A stretch of DNA of 64,000 nt from Seriola aureovittata. Its lineage: Eukaryota; Chordata; Actinopteri; Carangiformes; Carangidae. Shown piece after piece: positions 50,415 through 63,254 of the stretch. The notes beneath the pieces are model-generated. The model made no database searches. It saw nothing but the letters and a program-made list of their open reading frames with translations, and had not been told where the DNA came from. The translations under genes were made by a program, and so were the position numbers. How positions within the stretch are numbered: the first letter of the stretch is position 1; the number at the start of each line of letters is the position of its first letter. The stretch spans positions 31,169,201-31,233,200 of the forward strand of contig NC_079364.1 in assembly GCF_021018895.1 (NCBI RefSeq), written 5' to 3'.

Positions 50415-52415
50415 CTGCCATGTGTAACAGCTCTTGATGATGATGACCTCAGTGGTCCGTTGGACCTAATGTTACAGATTTCTTCCTGTATGTACCTGTG
50501 TTGTGGAGGAAACTGCACTGTTGTTCATCTTCAGAATCTACTTCCCCTTTCAGGATCGGAGAGGAAGGTAACAGAACCACCTGGACTCTGTTTTATGACT
50601 GGATTGTTGTCTAATCAGATTCAGGTGTAACAACACAGGGTCAAAACCTGGTATATGTCTGGATCACTGCGCTCAGCTTAGTGTTTCAGCTGGTTTCAGC
50701 TCTTTCTCTGTTCTCTTCTCTCCTCCTCTCTGTGCTCACATAAACAGTATATTAATACAACTGAATTCACAATAAACCTGTTCTCATTTACATGTTTTTC
50801 TGCATCTGTTGCAAGACAATGCAACACGTATTAAGAGTCCCATTAAGGTCCATTAAGAAAACGTGTTAACCAGCAGTCACTTCCAAGCTGCTGCTCTGCT
50901 AAAATCCAGATTTCATAAACACATCGTCTGCCAAAATCGCCAAACATGCAGGTTAACAAGTAGCCGCTGTGTTGTGTTTTCAGCTGTATTTACACGCAAA
51001 ATGATCATTTAGAAACTCATTAATCTAGCAACAAAGGTCCTTAATTGACATTTTGAAAGAGCAACGGTAATGGGGAAATTCTAACACTCAGGCTGTCGAC
51101 TAATGTTTTCTGCTCTGTGTCTGTTCACAGATGTTCACAAGAGCACTTTTTTCACTGTCTTTGTTCACAAATTGTTTTATACAAATCCAAATCTTTTCTA
51201 CATATGTACAACTGTAAATGTCTCGTGCAGATTCTTTTTACGGCTTTACAAAGGTTGATTTACAAACGACAATCTTTAGAATTACTTGTGAATATCATTT
51301 TACAAGCTCAAATCATTTTGATGCTAATTTGACCTCATAGAAATCATATTACAAAAACAAACAAACAAACATCCAAACTCTGAGATACCATTCTTCTAAA
51401 GGTCAACAATTATCTTTCACACTCAACAAGTAGCAACTGACCAAAAAAGAAGTAGTAAAAAGAGGGTGGATCAACTGATGTTCACTCCTCAGACAAAACA
51501 GATTCATTTCAAAATCTGATAAATAAGAGTTTGATTTGTTAGAGTAGCAAAAATGTTTGTTCCAATTATGAACTCTTAGTGATTGTCTTCTGACGAATTG
51601 ACTTTCTTGACCTTGGCCACAGTTTACTTAATCCACACAGACACTGAACCTGGAGTCTGGTGTCACCTCTGATCACTTCAGCTCAATTTACAGCCTCTGT
51701 ATTTCTTCTTCATCTGTTAAACGCTGCAGCTCCTGCAGATATGTGACTCATGATTTGCTGCACTCTGTTTTAGTGGTTAAGTGAACTAATGTTCTACATA
51801 TGTTCCCCTGTTCACATTTATTTATGTCTTTGTTTTCTTCTACCTCTTGTGTTTTATTAGATTTGTGTCCATGCTGTTTCTAATTATATTTATTTAGACA
51901 TATCGCCGCTACAGCTTCTATTTCCCCCGGCAATGTTATCTTCTTTCTCTGCCTCTCTACACCTCATCCTCTCACACTCAACAACCAGACATCCTTCCAG
52001 TCACTAATGCAAATTCTCAGGCTGGCTGATACGGCCGCAGCGAAATATGAAAGCTGTTTGTTGATGAGGATGAGGAAGGTAGGAAGTGATGAAGACCATA
52101 TGAAGTTTTGTAGACACATGCTATTGAGCCTCAGCTCTTCACTCTGCATGTTAGAGATACCTTTGAGGAAGAGGAAGGAACGAGTCTTATATTATCATAT
52201 CTGTTCACTTCCTGTTTGGGTGGTAATTGTCTTCCTGTCAGAAGAAGCAGTGAGACAGCTGATAGGCTCTTCAGATAGGGATCCTGTCTGGTGATGTGTT
52301 CATGTCTCAGACGCCTCCTGGTCTCGGTGGGTCTGCTGCTTTATCAGCTCTCTGACGCGTGGTCAGTGAAGAAAGGGTTGTTGTGTTTCTATAAACAATA
52401 TTAAAGGGTCACTTT
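50415..52415. other. intergenic DNA without recognisable gene
   Basis: No gene recognised. AT-rich, with (AAAC)n at 51354-51371. Confidence 0.5.
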
Positions 52416-52417
52416 AC

Positions 52418-52554
52418 TGATGATGTCATCGGAGTAATGTTCACATGGGATTATAACAGAACATAACATAATCAATGTGGAGTTTGAAAGAGGTCGACTT
52501 TTATCTGAATGGGTGGGTTTACTAAAACATACTGTTGGTTGCATTATGGGAAAT
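52418..52554. repeat. second copy of palindromic element (inverted relative to 34528)
   Basis: TGATGATGTCATC at 52418-52430 and GTTGCATTATGGGAAAT at 52538-52554 match, in reverse order and orientation, the two landmark motifs at 34528-34696. The 17-mer is an exact reverse complement of 34529-34545. Confidence 0.55.
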
Positions 52555-53115
52555 GTAATATATATATATTTTTTTTAAGTTGTCTCTTGTGAGTACCAAA
52601 TTAATGGATGGTATATATATTAATATTAAAATTGCTTAGGTACAAAATTAATTTAGTTTGATTCATTTAATTTTAGTTGTCACACTTAAAATGACTCAAT
52701 TTTCAAAAATTCCATAAAAACGAAAAGAAATGAACAAACAAAACAAACAAAACATAAACATGACTCCTGTCACAGTCAGAACATGTCAGAATAATTCCAA
52801 ACATGACTTAAAGGACCAATTATGATAAAAGACTATTATTAGAAAGGTAAACTCACACAACTGAATAGAAGAAGAGGAAGCTTCAGGAATGCATCAGTGC
52901 GGCTCATAAGAGAGCATGGTATCTGTCAGGTCTGCTTTCTACTGCCCTCTGCTGTCTGCTGATCTGAGGAAAGCCACAACTACGAACCATTAATCCATGT
53001 GACAAGCTTAAAATGGGTTTTTGCACAGTAACACAGAGATGAGTAAATCCTGTGTCTGTGTTAGAAACCCGACAGTGATAAGAGTGAATGTTATCCTGAG
53101 CAGAGCTGCTACAGT

Positions 53116-53138
53116 GGGGGGGTGGGGGGGTGGGGTGG
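53116..53138 (+). other. potential G-quadruplex tract
   Basis: Runs of 7 G, 7 G, 4 G and 2 G separated by single T residues. By splitting the long runs it meets the usual G3+N1-7 pattern on the + strand. It lies in intergenic DNA with no nearby promoter. Confidence 0.7.
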
Positions 53139-53689
53139 AGGTGGATGGCTGCTGGTCAGGTCTGCGAGGCCAGGACTGCTGCGGGTACTCTGGCCAGAGC
53201 AGAGGTTAAATGAGAGCATCCAAGGACTGAGCATGATTTATTCATATCAGTCCAACTGAGGGCCAAGTCTTTTTAAATGACAAGAGCATCATTCATGATA
53301 TTTGCAGTGCCACCATGTTGGCTACTGAGTAAACTCCTGGCAGCAGCCTGTCATCTTGTTTACAGGAGGGGCTGTATGTACATCCAAGAAAATCTCTGTA
53401 GCTTTTTGTCTTGTAGGGACTCTGGATCATTTGAGGTATCACAGAGTTATAGCGAAGAGATCAATCTCTCTGATAAGTAAAATTTTTTTAACAATAAAAT
53501 TTGCTTAAAATGGTTGTGTTAACATACATATATACGCAGGAAACCAGATTTTTGTGAAAAATTCAGTCTAATTCATGCAACTGGTTAGTAATGAGATTTC
53601 TGTTCTACTGAACAACTACCACAGTGGAATTGTCCTTGTTGCCATGGGATTGCACAAAGCTTAGCCTAGCCATGGTTACACGTTCAACC

Positions 53690-53707
53690 CCTGATGATGT
53701 CATCAGG
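53690..53707. repeat. third TGATGATGTCATCA palindrome
   Basis: CCTGATGATGTCATCAGG: 8-bp perfect arms around TG. Same core as the palindromes at 34650 and 52418, but the flanks could not be matched. Confidence 0.6.
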
Positions 53708-54755
53708 ATTAAAGCGCCAGTTTACTTTGAACTTTGCGTTATATTGTCGAACAGAGTCTGAAACCACCTTTCTTGAAGACAGCGTGTCTGACAAATGAGA
53801 CAGTGATGGCAGGTTTTTCATTCTGCCTTCGAGACTAGGCAAAAACAGAGGCGGTTCGTACTTAGTTATTTCAAGCATATGCCTTTAATATAAGCTTGGG
53901 TATGGAGATTCCACTGCTCACTTTAATGCTGTACTAGCTTGGACAACTGGTGATGTGCAGAACAATTTGTTTCAATGTCATAAGAATCAGTTCATTAAAA
54001 AGCATTGTTCAAAAGATTTGTTCACTGAGTCATTCAGGCCTTGATGGGACTCTGATTGCGTAGTCCTACTACTGAACTGAAACATGGCCGAACAGTGTTT
54101 ATTCCTCATGATCTCCGGCTTCCAGAGCAGGAAGTGCTGTTGCTTTGACAAACACACCAAACCCTGTTTATAATTCTTGATATTTTAAAAGTTTCCTTGT
54201 TGAATTTGAGAGATGAATGCTGACTTTAATGACTTGAGTCTTTTTAACTGATCCACAGTTTGTTATTACTCTTGAACTCGCAGGGCCTGATTCCAGCACC
54301 GGTGAGTCTCTACACTCTCCTCTCACACAGAACAGCCGAACATTTTCTATGTTTATCGGGAATGTCTGTTAAAACACGGAAGATGTGTGTTTGTGTTCAC
54401 ATGGCTCTGTGAGTGTAATCATGTGAGGAATTAGGCCATTTATTTCTTGTGCTAACTCCTCGCTACATTAGCTGTTAGCTCGGAGAAAAGAACAGCCTCC
54501 ATGTGCGTGTATCCCTGCGACTGAATCACGTTCACCAGCAGTGAGTGTATCCCTGCTCATGAATCAATAACTTGGATCTCTCCATCAGTCAGAGAGTGTA
54601 TCCTTGTACGTTTGCTTGAAACTGACTCAGAAACCAACATATTTTTTGAAGGAAGTGATTCACTTCGTTTACCCAAAAGACTCAGTCTTCTGAACGAGTA
54701 GTTTGGGTATGAGACAACACTTCAGACAACACACGGTGACAGAGAACATGATGCT

Positions 54756-54811
54756 ATCCCCCCCCTTTTTTTTCCAGCTGAGCCCCCCTGCTCAGTTGGA
54801 AAAAAAGGGAT
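54756..54811. repeat. long hairpin with 6-nt loop
   Basis: The left arm (…CCCTTTTTTTTCCAGCTGAGC, ending 54783) pairs with the right arm (GCTCAGTTGGAAAAAAAGGG, from 54790) over about 20 bp, with one T bulge and one G-T pair. An outer ATCCC/GGGAT pair extends it past a C-run bulge. It is the longest near-perfect foldback outside microsatellites. Confidence 0.85.
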
Positions 54812-57468
54812 CAATATTTGGACCCATTTCAAATATAGAGCAGCGAGTGTGCAGCACTGTATATATTTAGCCAACTGCTAAAGGCAGTGGTGGAAGGTAT
54901 ATTAGCATCTTACAACAACAGGACATTGCTACTTTGCTTGCATATGGGGATTTAGCCTGACTGAGAAGTCAGTAAAATGGCTAATCTTTAGCATTAACGT
55001 GCTATTCATGCTAACACACGTGCAACTTATTTGTCATACATATTTGATAGTCAGGTGTTGTCGATTTTGACAGATTTTTTCTCATCTCAGTCTGTTTGAG
55101 ATGTCGACTGGTTATCAAAAGATGTAGATTATTAGATTGGTTCTGGCCTTGTATGAAATCTATAGGCCAGTAGCCAGCGTCTGGTACTGAGCTTGTGTTG
55201 TATCCAAAGAGGTTCTAAATATTTTCTTTACAACTTTATTGAAGTGGTAGTGTACAGGCTAGTGTAAACACAACAACCAACATCTTTCTGCCACAGAGGC
55301 TTCTACATTTGCTAATGTTGCATTTTCCAGACTTTATTTTATCCTGTCTGCGAGACACTCTCCATCATACAACCTCTCACTGTCCAACGAGGGATTCTCG
55401 CAGTCATCCAGCAGAAAGCTTTGCTGAGCATGAAGCCTCCTCTTATGTCCCTCATGCTGAGCAGGAGCCTCGTTATCAACTTCCTTCTCCATCTGTCATC
55501 ATCACTTCATCAGAGGAGGCGTCTCTGTCTCCATCCATGAGTGAACAGAGCACAACGTGTTTGTGAGAAGAGAACTTAAGTTCCCATCTGTCTAAATGAT
55601 TCAGACAATCTTCAGAAATTATCATAAGAACTTTATTCAGAACTGTATTGTACAGTGATTAGGTACACAACTACTTTAACTGCAATAAACTTTCATTTTT
55701 ACATCCTGATAAATAAATAAGCTCTGCCTTCCTTCTAGGCTGTTATGGACTATATACACGTCTTTACTGGCCACTGATGATCTGTTAATGTGCTGATTAA
55801 AGTTAACAAAAAAAAACGTTTGAAATCTGTAAAACCATGTGGGGAGTAATGATTATTACAGTGGCTTCACCCTGTTGCCCTGCTGTCAGTGGTGCACTGT
55901 GCATGAATCTGCCATGTCTCAAGTTTGTCATATAAAAATGACTCTGGAAACGACTTCACCAAACACCAACCTCATCTGATAAAATAATGTGATTCCGCAT
56001 TTCATTGATTTAGGTTCATTTTTCTTATCTGTTTGCTTCCCTGTCTTGCTGCTGCAGTGGAAATTATTGATATAAAAACGTTGTATTTGATTGGGAGAAT
56101 TATGATCTTATGCTTCAGTGATAATCATGATGTTTTGGTCTGAAGAGCTGAATGAAATATCCTGTGCCTCATGAGGTCTTAAGTAAATTCACTTTATAAA
56201 GGTTATGGTCCCACCGACTGTCCTGGCTGATTACTGGGGGTAACACATTCCGGGCTAATCTGTAATAAATACAATAGAATAAGAACAACTGGTGTATCCG
56301 TTTACAGCCAAACTGCAGCTGAGGGGAACGCGGTTGTACTGAACTAACATTCTCTCCTACATTATGTAAAATGTGCACATGCACCAGCCTCCGTCTTCTG
56401 CATCATGTCCAGTATGTGCTGCTTCATTTCCTGTGAATCCCTTGTGCATGTGAGGGTAATGTGAATCCCGTGAAGGAAAAAGGCAGAGCAGTAACAATGA
56501 AAACTATCACTAAAAACCCCAAGAACATGTTTTCCTGCTAAGAAATGATGCTGGAGGAGCAGAGGCGAGCGAGGACACCCTGCAGCCTGAGCTTTGTTTA
56601 AAAGAAAGTGTCGCATCTATAAGGAACTGCCAAAAGCACTAGTTTTGAATGGCAAACGCTGTGAACAACTGGTGTGTTGCATAATGTTGCACAGAACACA
56701 GATGTTAGTTTGCTGCTTACAGGCCGCTCTGGTAACAGTGGGAGCCGCGGCTGGCATGCAGATTCATATGGCACAGTTTAGCACTAAAATACACTGGAAA
56801 ACAGGGGAACACTGTGTTCTGAGTGTGTGAGAGTGTCAGTGTCGCTGCCATCCACCCATCCACTATCTGCTGTCTGTCTCTACAACACAGCTGTTTACCA
56901 GCAGCTTGGTTCCAACACAAGTTCATTTAAAAACAGTCGGTGGACTTGTCCCCGTCCTCCTCAGGGGACGAAGTTGGAACAGTTAAATGAGGGAAGACTG
57001 AAATAGACAAAGAATAAACAATAGGCTTCAGCAGCTGGAACCAGACTCAGTCCACCACATCTTGAACTGAATCCACAGACGGCTGCCAGTAGCCAAATAT
57101 GGCATATAGCACTCAATATGAAAAAGCAATTAAAACCAGTTTGCAGAAGTAAAGTCACTCACTAAAGTTCTGTTCTGGCAGCGTCGATCTGTGACTCAGC
57201 TTTGTGGCTTTTCACGTCTGCAGTGAGATTACTGATTTCAGGTCTTAACATATTATTGGTGCTGAGGTATGCAGGGAGGGGATATAACCACTGTGCACAG
57301 CTTGAGGCTCAGCCCTTATGGCAGACCTCCTCCCCCTCCTACGTTGCCCTGATGTCAGCAATTGGCCACCCCCTGCTCCGAACACTGGCAGTCTGTCGGT
57401 GTGTATTCCCTTTGGCTCGCCCTCCGTACAGAGCTGCGATTCTGCGCCTCGCCGTCACAGCACAACAG
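54812..57468. other. intergenic DNA and lrrk1 3' UTR
   Basis: The lrrk1 stop is at the right edge, so the right part should be its 3' UTR, read right to left. A minus-strand AATAAA lies at 55632-55637, which would give a UTR of about 1.8 kb, but its downstream element is ordinary. A modest open frame at 55309-55566 (+) shows no recognisable domain and is not called. Confidence 0.4.
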
Positions 57469-57646
57469 CTACCTTCTTTTCCTCATGCTGGTCTCCAAGC
57501 GGCCCAGTTCCTCGTAGGACTGGTAGAAGACTTCCAGCTCGTGGCAGCCCCAGCCCCTCCAGACACACAGGCACCACTCCATGTTTTCCTTATGAAAGCC
57601 ACATACAACTGTGTCCTTTGCCACTAGTGCTGCCTCCTCCAGGATC
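57469..57646 (-). CDS. lrrk1: leucine-rich repeat kinase 1, last coding exon
   Basis: Read on the minus strand after acceptor CAG (57647-57649), one base completes a Gly codon and 58 residues follow to a TAG at 57471-57469. The tail [39 protein letters not shown] and a basic end (RKRR) matches the C-terminus of vertebrate LRRK1. The protein is a large ROCO kinase (ankyrin, leucine-rich repeats, ROC GTPase, COR, kinase, WD40) that phosphorylates Rab7-type GTPases and acts in endosomal trafficking and osteoclasts. This exon forms the last strands of the C-terminal WD40-like domain. It is separated from the preceding exon by a 2.9-kb intron. Confidence 0.95.
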
Positions 57647-58254
57647 CTGAGAGAAAGGGAGAGAAAAGGGAGGGAGGGAGTGAGGGACGCAAGAAGGAGA
57701 TCGATTTTGTGAGGAAAAGAGAAGGATGCAGTGCGGAGAAGGAGCTAAAGTTGGTGGGACATCTCCGTGCACTGTAATTAGCTTTTCCTGGAAGCTGGTG
57801 GGCAGTTCTAGGAAGCGGCTCCTGAGGATACTGAATACACTGTTAGCACAGAGGTTGCTATTTGTTTAAGAGCTGGTAAAGAAAAAAAAATCCTGCCCTC
57901 TCTGTCCTGAAAGGTCTTCTCCAAAGCCGTTTACTTTTGAACTGAGTCTAATTTATGAAGACTGTGACACAAAGCATCTTGGGAGGAAGTAGGGCTTCTG
58001 GTGACCCTGGATCCTGAGCTCACCCACTCATGTATCATGCAGAGCAACCCTGAATTATGTTGTTCCAATGTTGTTTCATGTCTCTGAGGTGTATCATTAT
58101 CCTCTCTGATGTTCACCTTCTGTGATATACAGCCTCAGGATCACAACAGGCTGTGAGGCATCGTGCCCACACAAACGCTCAGGGTCTGAATATAACACTT
58201 TTACAGTGGAGGGAAACTGCTCCAGCAGCATTATGCTCCTGATCATTACAGCTA

Positions 58255-58275
58255 CAGCAGCAGCAGCAGCAGCAG
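58255..58275. repeat. (CAG)7 trinucleotide repeat
   Basis: Seven CAG units in the lrrk1 last intron; reads CTG on the lrrk1 sense strand. Confidence 0.95.
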
Positions 58276-59102
58276 CTCTGTGCTACAAGTGAAGGCCTGC
58301 GGCCCCGATGACCCCTCCCTCGACCTCGGCTATGACCTCCCAGCGTGTCACCTACGTTACAGGTGCACCATGTAATAACTGCTTATTAAGGACCGTGTTC
58401 TAGGTGGCTCTTTTATTGCCTGTTGCTAAAAGGCCGGGCTTCTTTGTTGAAGCTCACACAGAAGTCCTTTCTGTAGGACCAGCTGCTGGCGTCTTTATAG
58501 AAATAATTACAGACTCAGCGAAGCGCCGTAAGTACATGATGAGGGATCTCACTATGCTTTATTGAGGCTGCATCAGTGGATTCACATGTAGCTCACTGGC
58601 CCGTTCTTTCCCAGCACTGAATAGTTTCAAGCACAGATCAAAACTGGCTCCATGCAGGTGGAAGAAAAATCACTATGACCCTTTAATGTTAGAAAGAACT
58701 TATTCCAGGACCAGTTTAAAATAAGAGGAAGCCTGTTTAAAACTAAACAAACCAAAGTTCTTAAATGAGAAATGGGCGGAGGAAAAAAAAAAAGGTGAAA
58801 AGGGAAATTAAAAAAATCTGTTCTTAATGGATTTAAAACCCATGTAATTAAAGCAGAAGCAAAACAACCCAATTATATTATACACATAATATATACATCA
58901 GTTAAAACCAGTAACCAGATGACCCCTACAGTGTCGGCCTGTTTGTCCATGAGCCAGTTTCATCTACAGGTTTGTATGTTTTTCGAATGCACGCTGTAAC
59001 ACTTATAATTATTATCCTTGCCTGTTCTTTGGTTTGGTGAAGCAGAAAATCCACACAAATTCAAACTTTGATATGAGCAGTATCATTAGATAATGGACAC
59101 CT

Positions 59103-59125
59103 GGACATCAGGACATCAGGACATC
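59103..59125. repeat. (GGACATCA)3 tandem repeat
   Basis: Two full units and a 7-nt partial unit in tandem. Confidence 0.9.
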
Positions 59126-60553
59126 TGTCCCAGCTGAGCGGGCGTCTCCAGCAGCTGCACCAATGTTCACAACAGCGACCAACTCACAAGTCATTGCAAT
59201 CATATAGATGAGGTGTCAGTAATACAGTATACAAACCCATTAAACCAGAGTAAGGTAACCTGTCTCATGTTTACTCAGTAACATTGCAGCTTATTCACAG
59301 TTGAAGGCTGCAAACGCTTTGATAAAGGAATACCTGTTAGACTTTGTTTAAACTGGTAGACATGTCCACACATCTCGTCCGATCTAATGTATGTTCTCCA
59401 ATCAAACCTGGAAGCTGTGCAGCATCACTATGTTTAATATTTAGGATTTTGTCCGACCAGTCACTGAATAGCCAGATGGAAGTGGAATCTTTTAAAGCTT
59501 TTAAAATGTATAATTCAAGCAACTTCAACTGTTTTTTTAGTTCGGGAATTACTCAAATTTTCCTGTGAACATCACAGTGGTTTTATGGTTTTATGATGGA
59601 AAAGAACCACCTGTGTTTCCTAAATTTTTAACAATTAACCAAGTACTGATTGTTAAGCTAAATCTTCTTCCATCTTACTTTCTCAGCTGCCAATTATTCA
59701 TTCACTTACTGTAGGTGTCCAAACCCCTGTTTGAATCCCTGTTCTGCTCTTAACTGTATGTACTGATATGTGTTTAGTGGGAAGCAGCGTCTTTCACTGA
59801 CTGATGTTTCCAGACTTCAAATTTAAAGTGAGTACTGAGCTAAAAAAAGAGCTTTAAAGCCTGTACAACATCACTTAATTACAATGTTAAAATACCAAAA
59901 AGAGGTATTTTCTGTGGATCACAGATTGCTGGTGTTCTGGCTGATGATGAGCTCTCAGCCATTTTGGAAGTTCTCTGGTTCAGAGGCTGCAACAAATTCA
60001 ACAATCATCATCTTTCAACGCCTTTTTATATCTCAGGGCTCATTAAATCTCTGATTGGCTCAGAGCTGCAGCCACTTTGTGCTTGATTCATCTCTGTGAC
60101 ATTTCATCAAGGATCAAAGACCCTCGCTGCACCCACTGAACATGGTGACACTGTATCTCCTACACAGAGCTCAGCCCACTGAGAACCCCACAACGCTAAT
60201 GCTTTATTATCATGGAGCACTCTCCTCATATGAAGTACTGCTGGGAACTTCAGCTGAATGAAAGGTGCAAATTCAATCATGGTAATACACGATACCTAAA
60301 TGAAAATCATGGTGTTTTGTATGGAGACATGGTGCCACGAACTGCCTGGAGATTTAACAGATACATCATGATATAACTTCTTTTATTGTTGTTTTTCCAG
60401 CTCTTTTAGCCTGCGGTAAAGTGTTGGAAATCAATGTTGTAAAATGCACAGTGAATACTGTATCCTTCACATTAGTCTAATACGGCCTTGAGTTACAAAG
60501 TTTGAAAAAAAAAAAAAAAAAGAAGCACTGCTCTTCAATGGAAATGAACTCAC

Positions 60554-60655
60554 CCTAAAGAGGAACATCCCGGTGGACTGAGGACAGCGATGACACGCCC
60601 CCTCAGCTGATCGCCGTGTGACTGCATCTCGATGACCATCACATCACCTCCACGC
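60554..60655 (-). CDS. lrrk1: leucine-rich repeat kinase 1, second-to-last coding exon
   Basis: 102 bp flanked on the minus strand by acceptor TGGCAG and donor GTGAGT. It is phase-linked: one base completes Arg from the exon before, and two bases (GG) pass to the last exon. The peptide RGGDVMVIEMQ ... LRGRVIAVLS matches the GGD-VIVI-GRVIAVL segment of the LRRK1 C-terminal WD40 region. It is too short to stand out by length alone; the call rests on peptide match, splice sites and frame continuity. Confidence 0.93.
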
Positions 60656-61646
60656 CTGCCAGACGACAGAACGCACAGCACCCAGCACACGTGATACACA
60701 TGAATAAGCCCTTTTCACTGCACATGAGCAACAGTGTGTTATGGTGTTGGAGAAGGTTGCGCAAGAGGAGGAATGTGAGTCACTAGAGTTAAAACAGGTT
60801 GACATATCTGAACTGTTGTAAATGAATGAGGTGAACTCTTAAATGTAAGAGTTGCGGGCTCCAGTCTCAAACTATAATGAGCATCAACACTGACCTTAAT
60901 TAACCAACATCATCTTTGCCAAAAATATTAAAGTTCAGTTCCACAAAATTTCACAAAATAATGTAACATACTTCAAACTGCAGCACATTCAGCCGATCAC
61001 GTTTGACCAACTGATCAAATCACACATTTCTCAGCATAGGCACAAATTAAATAGTCACCCTCCTATTTTTACTAATTAAGTTACACAATGTGATGCCGCA
61101 GCGACTTCCTGTTTACGGTGTTTATTGCTTTCGATAACGTGGTGCTACAGATGTTTCCTGGCAACCGACTGCAGGGCTGCGCTGGACACAGAACCAAGTG
61201 AAGTAAAGATAGCTGAAGATTACTGGAGCTGACGACGATCACTGAACTTTACTGTAAGTGCAATAAAAAGTAAAAGAACTTTATCAAACCACCTGTTCCA
61301 ACAAGTAACAAACAGCAAAGAGATATTATCATCTATTTTGTCTGCTGGTGTCCTTTACTTAACAACACTGAGCTGGTTAAGATAATAGTGTATTGTTGAT
61401 GAATCTGTTTGTAATTCCTAAACCATGGTGTACAAAAAGGTTTGAGACGCTGCTGTAACTCATGTTCAGTCACATGAAAGGTAAGTGCAGCCAAGTTTTT
61501 AAAACGCTCATATTACACATGTTATTGTATTTATTTGCTTTGTCCCTATCTACACTGCATTATATTCATGTTCACCTGCTATAACAGTGACTCAGCAACA
61601 TTTCATGTCTACATGTGATGTTTAGCTGTTGTGCAGTATTTTGTAC
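60656..61646 (-). other. lrrk1: lrrk1 intron
   Basis: About 1 kb, GT-AG on the minus strand. No internal feature recognised. Confidence 0.9.
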
Positions 61647-62093
61647 CTGGGGATCCACAGAGTTCCATTCACTGTCAGCACCTTGAAGGCTTGCAGCTCG
61701 GGCACTGTGGGGTTCACAGTCTCTGCAGACTCCGGATCAGGATTGATGGACGCCTGCTGGTCCTGGCCGCTGCCCGGTTCGTCACGCTCTGCTGGCAGCG
61801 GCGGTGGCGGCAAACTGCTGTGGGTGGCTAACGAGCCGAGGTCGGCGGTGCTGGAACAGTCTGACCCCAGAGGCTCCAGCGAGCAGCTGGATGATATGGA
61901 GCAGTAGTCTGTCAGTGAGTCCTGGTGCTGGATGATCTGAGTGCCCGCCTCCTCACTGTAAATCAGTGTCACTTCTCCATTAGTCCATCCCAGCTTCTCT
62001 TCCTGGTCCGTAGTCTTGAGGTCAGTAGCTGTCACCGTGGTAACCCCTGCAGGACGCTGCACAGTGAAGATGTCTCGTAGAGGACTGCTGTCC
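61647..62093 (-). CDS. lrrk1: leucine-rich repeat kinase 1, third-to-last coding exon
   Basis: 447 bp between acceptor CTGCAG and a donor GTACAA on the minus strand. It includes the LRRK1-type core TLIYSEEAGTQIIQHQDSL followed by TDYCSISS, then an acidic, Ser- and Pro-rich stretch (with PPPPLP) and a return to conserved sequence (AFKVLTVNGTLWIPR). The core matches human LRRK1 closely, while the Ser/Pro linker is a variable loop of the WD40 region. A reading from an internal Met at 62062 exists, but the splice-linked frame starting at 62093 is the right one. Donor GTACAA is a weaker match to consensus than its neighbours. Confidence 0.94.
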
Positions 62094-63254
62094 CTGCAGC
62101 TGAAACCAGAACATGAACTCAGACACTGAAACGTTTTCTCTCCTGCTCAGCTCTGAAATCACAGCTGTGAGCGTCCAACCTGATGTAACACAGGTATCAT
62201 GTTGCTTCACATCGTCACGGATGAGGAAGGTCAAAGACTGTTCTGCTTTGAAGGTAACATCCCTCACCGTTACTTCTGCAGCTCAGTACCACACACAGGG
62301 TCTGAATGAGCTTCACAGGCCCACATCAGCAACGTCTCTAAACTCAGCCTAACCAATAGATAAATAAAGCTTCTAAAAAATGCTAATTATTTTATTGTCT
62401 TGCAATAAAATAAATAACCTGGTTGGGGTTATTCGATATGTCAAACTTTAATATTATAAGACTTTGCAGCCTCAAAAAAAACTTTTTAACTGATGATGTG
62501 ATCAGTGCTTCATGTCTTGTTTCAAAGTCATAAACTAAACCAGATCTGATGTAGTCTGCTCACATTAGCTCCAAACCACCTTTATGAAACTGATTAATCC
62601 TGGTTCACTTTATTAGGATATTTCAACACAGGCTTTTCACAATAAGCTGCTCGTCTGAGCCTCCTTCATGAAACACCTCTCAGCTGCTTCTTTGAGTCTC
62701 TGCTGGTTGCCTTACAACCTCAAGGAAGTTACTGTCCTGGGCCAAGAGACTGTACAGATCAATATGTGGTTTTGCATACCCATCTGTAAAAAACCACAAC
62801 GTGACATTTTTACACATCCCTAGACTGATGAATAGAATCATCAATATTTAGAGGCAGTCTTAGTGGACCAATTTAAAATATAACAAAGAACTTGTCAGTG
62901 CACTCTGGTGGACAAACTGTTCTATTTTATGGAGATATTGTATCTTTGGTATTTCTGCACTGACATTCTTGTTAATGAACTCACATATACTGCAAGTCAG
63001 TACTGATATATCTCTGATACACCAGAGTCAGTCAGTAATATCAGCCTGTCTGAAGTTGTCTGCAGAATTCATCCAAAATGACTTTATATATTCACTGATC
63101 TCCAGGAAACGATCCTTTTACAGGAAGCCAAAGTGTTTATTCATTTCATTTGATCTTTAGCACAAAAAGCACAAAAGCGTATCAACCATATGAACGACTG
63201 AATTGTACGTGATGACCCTCCTGTGGCAGTCCTGTACTTTAAAGCTCCACTCAC
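62094..63254 (-). other. lrrk1: lrrk1 intron
   Basis: About 1.2 kb, GT-AG on the minus strand. No other gene recognised. Confidence 0.9.

Larger units (their letters stand above)
57647..60553 (-). other. lrrk1: lrrk1 last intron
   Basis: Bounded on the minus strand by GTGAGT (from 60553) and a pyrimidine-rich acceptor ending CAG (57647). It contains a (CAG)n run at 58255-58275, GGACATCA tandem units at 59103-59125 and a poly-A at 60508-60524. No other gene recognised. Confidence 0.9.

Noticed and set aside
54295..54310. Exon-like boundary (CACCG|GTGAGT)
   Set aside because: A good donor sequence, but there is no coding frame or acceptor pair, and an isolated donor match is common by chance.
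55309..55566. 85-codon open frame on the + strand, Ser/His-rich
   Set aside because: No recognisable domain, no splice or promoter context.
57202..57627. 141-codon open frame on the + strand
   Set aside because: Overlaps the last lrrk1 exon in antisense; the minus strand carries the conserved LRRK1 C-terminus with correct splicing.
61629..61907. 92-codon open frame on the + strand
   Set aside because: Antisense shadow of the lrrk1 exon at 61647-62093.
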